A model generated the notes under the pieces. It had not been told where the DNA came from. It was given only the letters and a program-made list of their open reading frames with translations, and searched no databases. Shown in pieces: positions 57,445 to 64,000 of a stretch of 64,000 nucleotides of DNA. The stretch comes from Ashinkailepas kermadecensis (Eukaryota > Arthropoda > Thecostraca > Neolepadidae): the NCBI GenBank assembly GCA_034440615.1, contig JAOTOM010004756.1, positions 180,001-244,000 on the forward strand. Direction: 5' to 3'. The position numbers and the translations under genes are program-made. How positions within the stretch are numbered: position 1 is the stretch's first letter; each line of letters starts with the position of its first letter.

Positions 57445-58610
57445 TCGAGTTGTATTTTTATGTTGAGTTCAAATACGCCATTTTGTCCCGTACATCGAAT
57501 TTGTCGTTAATTTCCTACCCATCTTTAAATTCATCAAATTTAGCACGTTTTTTCACTTCTCGCACTTTCACTTCCATCGAGGGCGGCGTCCTTCCAAAAC
57601 ACCTATTTGATATGTCTGTACGTTAGTGTTGTAGATACACGCAGATACAGATAGTGTTGCATTCACGCAGATACAGATAGTCCATGAACCTTGTCGTTTT
57701 GCACAACACTCGGCTGTATGTAGCTACTTGATCCGTAGTTCATAAGCCGCTCAGAGGTGACACCACCGTCGCACCGCAGTGAACAGAACATTCGGCAATG
57801 ATCGACCGAGTTTTTGTAGGCTCTGGTGGTTGGATTCTGATGTAGGTAGATATTTTAAGATGGAGGCTGAGTGGATTCATTTGTCAGTGGTGATGACTTG
57901 TAAGAAACGTAAAGAGAATGATGCAGAAATAGCACCTATCTATAATTATCCAAGTGTTTGCCTTTACACGATGTTGTAAGTCAATGGCAAATTGTCGCAG
58001 TCCTCTCCATGTGTGATCTATGTGTAATCCATATGTGACAATGTGTATTCTTTGTGAAGCCGATACTCGATACGTCTGTTAGTTAAAAGTCGGAGTTTGG
58101 ATTGTTTCGCTCCCAACATCGAGTAATGGCAAATACGTGGATAATGATAGATAGAGCTGTTGCTTTCTGCTCCATTATCTCTACGCTCCTCAGAAGTCAT
58201 CATCCCTGACAGGGAATCCATTCATTTTGCATCTCAAAATATCTAGCTGCATCAGTATCTGACTCCCGTGCTTCCATGAACTCGGCCGATCATTGCCGAT
58301 TGCTCTGTACACTGCGGCTGGACTGTCCTGCCACCTATGATCCAGCGTATGAACTACCGATCAAGTAGCTATAAGTACAGCCGAGTGTTGTGGCAAAACG
58401 ACTAGAGTGACGGACACCAAACACGGTACATATCCGTAACACGAATATATCGACATATCAGATCGGTCTTTAGGAAGGAACGCCGCCATCGATGGTTGTG
58501 ATTGTGCGAAAAGTGACAATTTACGCGAACATTGATGACTTTAACATGGATGAGCGGGCAGAGAAAATTCTACTTTTGGGACCAAATGGTATATTTTCGA
58601 AGCATTAAGC
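57445..58610. repeat. Large imperfect inverted duplication (arms ~560 bp)
   Basis: The left arm (about 57445-58000) and right arm (about 58050-58610) are diverged reverse complements over their length. Paired landmarks: CATTTTGTCCCG/CCATTTGGTCCC, the CCATCGAGGGCGGCG/CCATCGATGGCGGCG block (57574; 58495 inverted), TTGATATGTC, GTCGTTTTGCACAACACTCGG (57692; inverted at 58385), GGCAATGATCGACCGAG (57794; inverted) and ATTATCCAAGTGTTTGCC (57945; inverted). Near the outer ends, divergent ATG frames open: leftward (MEVKVREVKKRAKFDEFKDG) and rightward from 58493 (MVVIVRKVTIYANIDDFNMD). They are recognisably related. The structure resembles a head-to-head duplicated gene 5' region or a fold-back element. 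The protein family is not recognised. Confidence 0.75.
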
Positions 58611-58675
58611 ACAACAAGCACTCAGGATGAAGCAAAACACACTGAATGCACACTGGTCATAGCAGTTCGATTCCT

Positions 58676-58742
58676 TTCCTTGATACGTTCTTTGTAGTAC
58701 GTTTGTAGTTCTTTGTAGTACGTTTGTAGTACGTTGTACGTT
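58676..58742 (+). repeat. Short GTAGTACGTTT tandem words
   Basis: TTCTTTGTAGTACGTTTGTA recurs with truncation three times directly before the Penelope-like frame. It marks the breakpoint of the truncated element. Confidence 0.7.
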
Positions 58743-59582
58743 CCGGCTGATGGTAGCTACACCACCGAACTGTACTTTAAACCAATGGCAGCCCCCATCA
58801 TCTTGCACTATGATTCAACCCACCCGATGGCCACTAAAAAGGCCGTCCTAACATCCCAAATGAGGAGAGCAACACGAGTCTCCTCCGATACTATTTCATG
58901 CGAGCGGAGCCTTGCGAAGATGACGACTCTTTTCCTGGAAAACGGATACCCAGCACATCGGGTACACTCCGCCGCTCGTGCTGTTCACCCTCACAACAGA
59001 AGTAGGATAGGTGGGCAACGTCGGCATCGAGCGGGTAGCAATCCCAACTATGTTTACATGAGACTTCCTTTTGTCGATGACCAACTATGTCGACAGGTAA
59101 ACGCAGCCATCCGTTCGTCTCATCTAAACCATGTTAGGGTAGCCTGGACTAGCGGACCTACGCTGAAATCTTACCTGGTCCGCTCAGCCCTGGAAATGCC
59201 GCCATGCCCCGCTGGTAGGAGAACGTGCCACATCTGTATCAACGGGCTCAAATGTAGTTGCACACGGAAAAACGTAGTTTACAAAATAACGTGCAATCGC
59301 TGTCTTGGAACATTTTATGTCGGTGAAACCAAACGTAGTATCAGGGATATGTACAATGAGCACTTGGGAGATGCCAGACCTCGGAGAGCATACACACCTT
59401 TAGGCGAACACATGATCGACAAACATTCTAACATGGAACACAGCGACACTAACACAAACTTCAAAGTAGAAATTCTAGCAACAGCCAGGGACAACGCTGA
59501 TCTGAAGGTCCTCGAATCTCTACATATACGCAAGCTACGGCCGCAACTAAACACGCAAGCGACGTCTTGGTATATCACATAA
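58734..59582 (+). CDS. Penelope-like retroelement C-terminal protein with GIY-YIG domain (5'-truncated)
   Basis: 282 uninterrupted codons. Residues 6-20 (DGSYTTELYFKPMAAP) and the ILHYDSTHPMATKKAVLTSQ stretch (24-43) correspond to the end of the Penelope-type RT (normally TELYRKPT, then HPKHVKRSIPYSQ). A cysteine/histidine cluster follows (CPAGRRTCHICINGLKCSC, about 178-196), then the GIY-YIG nuclease: VYKITCNRC (201-209), FYVGETKRSIRDMYNEHL (213-230), HMIDKHSNMEH (245-255) and VLESLHIRKLRPQLNTQ (~259-276). GIY-YIG proteins of this group nick DNA for retrotransposition. In family members I would expect R in the RDxYNEH position where M stands. The RT palm with its YxDD is missing, so the copy cannot retrotranspose alone. 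The stated start is the first ATG in the open frame. The true gene began far upstream in an intact element. Confidence 0.88.
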   Translation: MYVPADGSYTTELYFKPMAAPIILHYDSTHPMATKKAVLTSQMRRATRVSSDTISCERSLAKMTTLFLENGYPAHRVHSAARAVHPHNRSRIGGQRRHRAGSNPNYVYMRLPFVDDQLCRQVNAAIRSSHLNHVRVAWTSGPTLKSYLVRSALEMPPCPAGRRTCHICINGLKCSCTRKNVVYKITCNRCLGTFYVGETKRSIRDMYNEHLGDARPRRAYTPLGEHMIDKHSNMEHSDTNTNFKVEILATARDNADLKVLESLHIRKLRPQLNTQATSWYIT

Positions 59583-59853
59583 AATTGCATAAACAAATTA
59601 TATATAGTATATATTACGCGTTATATTGGATATATGTCTATATATGTGCGTGAGTGTATGCATCGATATGTATATGGACCATCGGCTCGGGCTTCCTCAG
59701 AGGATTCCTTCTTGACATAGTTTGTTTCTGGTTTGGAGTTTCTGTGAGTGTCTGCACCACTGAGGAGGCTTTTCTGCATTCCACGTGTCTTTTTGCACGC
59801 TTTTTTCCCGCGTGCTTTTTTTTCTTCTTCAATTGTTAAGCTTGAGCTTTTTT

Positions 59854-59906
59854 GATCACTACTGACGATGGCCCCTGGCCGAAACGTTGAGTAATAAAGT
59901 GTAATC
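59854..59906 (+). ncRNA. Hammerhead-ribozyme-like motif in the 3' region of the Penelope-like element
   Basis: It shows the core CTGACGA (59862-59868), a stem II hairpin GGCC-CCT-GGCC (59870-59880), GAAA (59881-59884), a minimal stem III (AC with GT around GTTGA) and a GTA cleavage triplet (59891-59893). Flanks pair as stem I: GATCACT before the core with AGTG-TA-ATC after it, leaving a few unpaired bases. Hammerhead motifs with very short stem III are known in terminal repeats of Penelope-like elements, and position and order fit. Cleavage activity is inferred, and the stem I register is approximate. Confidence 0.65.
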
Positions 59907-60025
59907 TTTACCGATACTTTTGATGTCAACTCAGCACCTCCTGGTATATTGAAGGTCGTATATTTTCTTTACACGCAATGTCTAAAACCCAGGAGCATCT
60001 AAGAGCCATTCTTCGTTGTATTAAA

Positions 60026-60171
60026 CGATAGACAGATATACAGATATACAGCTAGACAGATAGACAGATAGACAGGTAGACAGATAGACAGGTAGACAGA
60101 TAGACAGGTAGACAGATAGACAGATAGACAGAAGAGAGTCAGAGAGAGAGAGAGAGACAGAGAGAGAGAGA
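60026..60171 (-). repeat. (TCTGTCTA)n and (TCTC)n microsatellite
   Basis: AGACAGATAGACAGGT-type octamers (60028-60132) pass into AGAG-rich repeats. It directly abuts the 3' end of SINE copy 2 and may be its expanded tail. Confidence 0.9.
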
Positions 60172-60413
60172 GACCACCATCCGATCCGTGAATTCCAGTT
60201 CAACGGTACAATTTTGACCGAGAGTTTAAAGTGCCTTTAATGCACCAACACGGCCTCCAGGGTAATTCGTCATCGGCCTTATGAGACCAACTGAGCCCCC
60301 CCCCTAACCAGGGGCTAAACGTGAGCGAGTGAAGCGACTCGAACTCCGTCTTGCCAACACAGGGGAGATCGATGCAGGCCGGCGCTTTAGCGAACTTAGC
60401 TATCGGGCGGCCG
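60172..60413 (-). mobile_element. tRNA-derived SINE, copy 2
   Basis: The minus-strand head has GATAGCTAAGTTCGCTAAAG (A-box region) and GAGTTCGAGTCGC (B-box). It is followed by the same body landmarks as copy 1: TTAGCCCC, the GGCACTTTAAACTCTCGG block and GGAATTCACGGATCGG. The two copies are clearly homologous but diverged, so the family is not recent. Confidence 0.75.
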
Positions 60414-60431
60414 ACACGGTTCGAGCCCAAT

Positions 60432-60570
60432 GCAATTTTGTGCTACATACTGCTACAATTCACAGTCCAATGACATTTTGTGCTACATACTGCTACAATT
60501 CACAGTCCAATGACATTTTGTGTTACATACTGCTACAATTCACAGTCCAATGACATTTTGTGTTCCATAT
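60432..60570 (+). repeat. 40-bp tandem repeat, ~3.4 units
   Basis: The unit is ACATTTTGTGCTACATACTG followed by CTACAATTCACAGTCCAATG. The units are near-identical apart from C/T at one site. Confidence 0.93.
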
Positions 60571-62145
60571 TGCTGCAGGACATCGGGAGACCTGTGTGTA
60601 TTGCGCTTATTTTATATACCCCTTTGGCGCATATGGTATCTATTAAGTAGAAATATAAATTACAAGAATGCACGGTGTTCAAAAGCAGATGCCATTGACC
60701 GCTCATTAAGAAGTCGGTCAATCATTGAAAATAAAGTACTGGTTATACTGTCCACATCCTGCCGAATATACACAAAAGGAGCACATCACAGAATGCTTTA
60801 GAATAATCCTGGCAGGTCGAGTAGGTAATTGTGTGTCTGGGTGTGTGCATTTTTTCCTCAGTACTTCTAAGCCAGTCTACAAAGAGTGGATACTCGACAG
60901 CGGCCGACATGATCATCCAGGTGCAAAGGTATTGAGCACCAAGACTCGCCGAGCAATGTGAAAATGCATTAGCTCCTTAGATACGTCTATCAACGATTGA
61001 TAGGCACTAAAAGTGCACTGCCTCATGAAAACCTACGGGACTCAAAATTGGTGGCAAAACGCATTAGCCCACCCACAAGTGCACACTGAAGAATGACTAG
61101 CTTTCGGACCTGTGCACCGATAAGGTCAGTTTGTCAGACCTGTGCACCGACAAGGTCAGTTCGTCAGGCCTGTACATCAACAAGGTCAGTTTGTTAGACC
61201 TACGCGCCTACTGGTCCTTAACAGGCCTTGTCCAAGCAATCGAAATGTAGGTGGGGTGGGACAGCTGTCCCAAACTATTAATTTATCACCGAGTTTCACC
61301 ACACTGAAAATCGTCTCCTTTGCCATCGGTGGGGCCACACTCCATAGACTGCACTGGGTGGTCTGGTTGTACACAATCATAATATTCATGAGTAGCGTGG
61401 AGCATTGAGAGATCCTGCATGCTCAGATTTTGATTTTAGTCCTGATAAATTACGAATGTCTTCACTTAGAGAAGCATGGTCTCACTTGGCTATTACGTTC
61501 ATTTATGCACGAGGTAAATATAATGGAGCTAAGAACGGACGATCAGCAATATCCAACGCTGAGGCTATATACCGAGGTACGCGTGTTAATTTTTTAAAAT
61601 TATTATTATTTTTATTATTATTATTATTAGTTTTTTTTTTTTGGGGGGGGGGGAATACACGAAGGCAAAATGGATTGGGGGCACACTCCATAGGCTCCCA
61701 TATTAAAAGTTGAAGTTATTGGGAGGGGGGGGGCAAGGCCAACATTGAGGGGCACTTTGGCCCTGAAAAGTATATAAAAATAACACCCACGGGGTATCTA
61801 GAACCGAACTTAGCAATACGAGAAAAACCAATAAGGAACTGACATCGCAGGATGGGTCCACATGTTTCTGACATTCTCATTGTTTACCTCTAGGTGAATA
61901 TTCCTGACCATGGCTCAAAATCCCGGGTGGGACCTCCTTTTTTGGTACCATGCTAATGTTAAGTGTTTTTTCCCTATTCAACCTGAAGCAATCTGACCCA
62001 GACTGCGCTGGTTTGATGAGAGATCTCCAGCCTTGCTCCTGAGCACTGGCTCAGGAACCATGAGTGGAAGACCTCGTTTGTGTCTCCTTTCGACATGGCT
62101 AAGGACACTTCAGCTGTAGTTGTTGTATCAATTTGATGCTTATCA
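60571..62145. other. No gene recognised
   Basis: It contains a 30-bp tandem repeat of three units at 61107-61200 (GACCTGTGCACCGACAAGGT, CAGTTCGTCA), a TTA-rich run at 61597-61630 with a following T10-12/G9 tract, and a GGGGGGGG-bearing patch near 61722. No coding is seen. Confidence 0.5.
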
Positions 62146-63029
62146 ATGAAAGTGCAAAGCATGCACAGTATAGAAACATTATTTCATGTTGTTAGACATG
62201 CAAAACAAAACTGTTATCAAAAAGCATTTCATGGCAATCAGACGGATTGGCAAGAAACTTGGAGAATCCCAAATGAACTGATAAATGAACAAAACCCAAA
62301 TCCAAGCTTCTATTCCATCTTCAGAAACACTCCAACGATTTACATTGCTGAACCTACCTGTGGTAAGGCCTTTGATAAGGCAAGTGCCAACCAATCTAAG
62401 TAGAATTAGTTATCAAGAGCTTGCGATCTGTTGGAGGCGCGATATAGTGAATCAGCACGACGATCTTACTACTTGCATATCAAAGGATATTGAAACAGAT
62501 TGCCCATGTATTTAATCTTTGTCTACCTTGTGGTATATTTCCTGGTGAATTTACAAACGCAAAAGTTGTACCTATATTCAAGGTACGAGACCATAATGGA
62601 CTCGCAACTAATAAACATTTCACGTCATGGCTTTGCTTCCAATGTTCTACAAAAGTTTAGGCAAGATACCGCATTCCTAACTATCAACACATGTGCAAGT
62701 AAATAATGTAATAACTCTTTTTATGTTTGGCTTCAGAACACGTAATCATAGCACATGCATGTCAACCATGCACATATATAACGCATTTACCAATCCGTCG
62801 AAAACAGAAAATATAGGTGGATTATATCTTGATTTCAAAGTGGCCTTTGGCATCATTAGCATGATATATTAGTAAAAAATTACAGTGAATTGAAGTTATA
62901 TTTTCCATCCCTACGACATTACAAAGATACTTCCAAAATGAATGCCAGCAAACAAAGGAAATGAGTACTCAACCACGGTTAATTTCTATGGTGGTTCATC
63001 AAGGTTCTGCACTGGTTTCATTATTATTA

Positions 63030-63069
<40 letters not shown>

Positions 63070-63840
63070 TGACTTTGCCAGATGTCTGAGCAAGCAAATT
63101 ACTTTGGTGATGAACGTTAATCTTGACAACGTTATCAATATAGATGGATCACAAATGCAATCAAATCATATTGTTGCTCCAGAGCTAGCTGAATGTTTTC
63201 AAACAAATTGGCCACCACTCAATGTCTCAAATACCAATTACTAAATGTCTGGAATTCTTATCGTTGATATAAATGTTATTATTAACTCCAGAAAAGTGAA
63301 GACAACAGGAAATCAAGTATCTTGGTGTAGTGTTAGACGAAAAAGCTTACTTGGTATGGGCACAGAGGTCACGTCAAAGCAATCATAAGCAGAATCTGAA
63401 GTATTTTGGTGGGCGAAAATACCTTGGTACAAGTCGCGAGCTAAAGTTTCTATGGAGCTCATTAATCTTTTTCTATTTAAATTGCTGTTTTATAATATGG
63501 GGCAGTAATCATCGCAATAGATTGTATCAAATTATGAAATCTGAGAAACGCGCACTGATGATTATTGACAATGTACATTATGTGTACTCTACAAATGAAT
63601 TATTATACAATGCAACATTACTTCCATGGTATGGTACAGGAACAAAGCTTTTTAAAACGTTACAAATTTGTTCATCGCACATTGCCACTTGCGATTGCGG
63701 AATTGTTTCCATATGCAATTCCTAATAATACAACAACGATGAAACATCTCTTTTTACCCTTTACACATCCACGACGTAGGCTACATGCTCAGCACCAAAA
63801 TCCTGGAATTATATGATTTGCCAAAATATCCTACCATGGA
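62146..63840 (+). pseudogene. Heavily decayed Jockey-type non-LTR relic, relative of the 36-kb element
   Basis: Plus-strand pieces in order across frames: TDWQETWRIPNELINEQN (endonuclease-RT linker, ~62250); VFNLCLPCGIFPGEFTNAKV and VPIF (62505-62570), matching FNLCLSTAIFPDALKSAVII; FMFGFRTRNHSTCMSTMH (~62720), matching FGFRKKHSTYMPIALMH; GGLYLDFKVAFGIIS (~62815), matching LYLDLKKAFDTVS with the catalytic Asp lost; VVHQGSALVSLLLLII (~62989), matching GVPQGSILGPLLFLLY; a (AT)n run; NDFARCLSKQITLVM; YLGVVLDEKAY (~63320); FYLNCCFIIWGSNHRNRLYQ (~63470); and NVHYVYSTNELL (~63570). Collinearity with 36232-37700 is convincing. Stops and frame changes are everywhere. Confidence 0.85.
63033..63066 (+). 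repeat. (AT)n microsatellite inside the retrotransposon relic
   Basis: About 17 AT dinucleotides sit exactly where the RT motif LLFLxYIND would be encoded, and change the reading frame on passage. Confidence 0.9.
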
Positions 63841-63876
63841 ACAGGTGCCTGGAAAAAAATGGAGTACTGTGGGTGT

Positions 63877-64000
63877 CCACATATCATAAAGCGACGCTGT
63901 GTGGGAGCTTGCCTGTCTTCTGTGGTTGTTAACATATCATAAAGCGACGCTGTGGGAGAGCTTACCTGTCTTCTGTGGTTGTTAACATGTCATAAAGCGA
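63877..64000 (+). repeat. 53-bp tandem repeat, >2 units, cut by window end
   Basis: CATATCATAAAGCGACGCTG, GGGAGCTTGCCTGTCTTCTG and TGGTTGTTAA recur at 63881, 63934 and 63987. The third unit is truncated by the window boundary, so the array continues outside. Confidence 0.85.

Larger units (their letters stand above)
58734..59935 (+). mobile_element. Penelope-like element, 5'-truncated
   Basis: It comprises the GIY-YIG coding region plus about 350 bp of 3' sequence ending after a hammerhead-like motif (59854-59906). The left boundary is the short GTAGTACGTTT tandem words. The right boundary is set near CAACTCAGCACCTCC and is approximate. Confidence 0.8.

Overview
This window is eukaryotic and almost entirely repetitive. 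I found no intact host protein-coding gene, rRNA or canonical tRNA gene. The best guess is an arthropod, possibly a chelicerate or crustacean. The reasons are interstitial TTAGG-type runs near 54.15 kb, a mixture of CR1-, Jockey- and I/R1-like non-LTR retrotransposon relics, a Penelope-like element with a GIY-YIG domain and a hammerhead-ribozyme-like 3' motif, a tRNA-derived SINE, and a Ty3/gypsy integrase tail. This assignment is inference. Nearly all reading frames over 60 codons here are by-products of tandem repeats or sit in decayed transposons.

Layout. 0-2 kb: a core repeat flanked by degenerate arrays rich in GGGCCC and TTTT. 2.8-3.6 kb: CR1-like relic on the minus strand. 5.5-7.6 kb: TTAGG-associated repeat, then an internally deleted I/R1-like element. 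7.9-8.2 kb: a twofold ~120-bp repeat with an EGF-like signature. 9.8-12.7 kb: a 56-bp satellite of about 53 units. 15.9-16.2 kb: a (TA)n tract closed by 34-bp inverted arms. 17.0-29.0 kb: a short inverted-terminal element, a 27-bp array, and a tandem segmental duplication (18007-24223 and 24238-28980) whose copies differ mainly in the sizes of two internal minisatellites. 28.8-30.2 kb: a second degenerate array type and a SINE. 30.9-34.1 kb: more copies of the composite repeat, plus a 63-bp palindrome. 36.2-37.7 kb: a Jockey/CR1-like reverse transcriptase on the minus strand with one frameshift. 38.1-38.4 kb: A/C homopolymer-rich sequence that looks like an assembly problem. 40.6-41.4 kb: Ty3/gypsy integrase C-terminus. 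41.4-45.2 kb: the largest composite copy. 46.8-47.1 kb: a fold-back element of ~16-bp units. 48.1-52.0 kb: a second copy of array type II, split by a decayed non-LTR element. 54-56.4 kb: TTAGG repeats, a compound AG/AGGCAG microsatellite and a 25-bp array. 57.4-58.6 kb: a large imperfect inverted duplication. 58.7-59.9 kb: a 5'-truncated Penelope-like element. 60-60.6 kb: microsatellite, second SINE copy, 40-bp tandem repeat. 62.1-63.8 kb: a heavily decayed plus-strand relative of the 36-kb element. 63.9 kb to the end: the start of a 53-bp array.

There is no operon or pathway logic. The biology is mobile-element accumulation, nesting, tandem amplification and inverted duplication. The most distinctive items are the composite core-plus-array repeat family, the inverted duplication at 57.4-58.6 kb, the fold-back element at 46.8 kb, and the hammerhead-like motif of the Penelope-like element. 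Element classifications come from recognising motifs by eye and have not been searched against any database.
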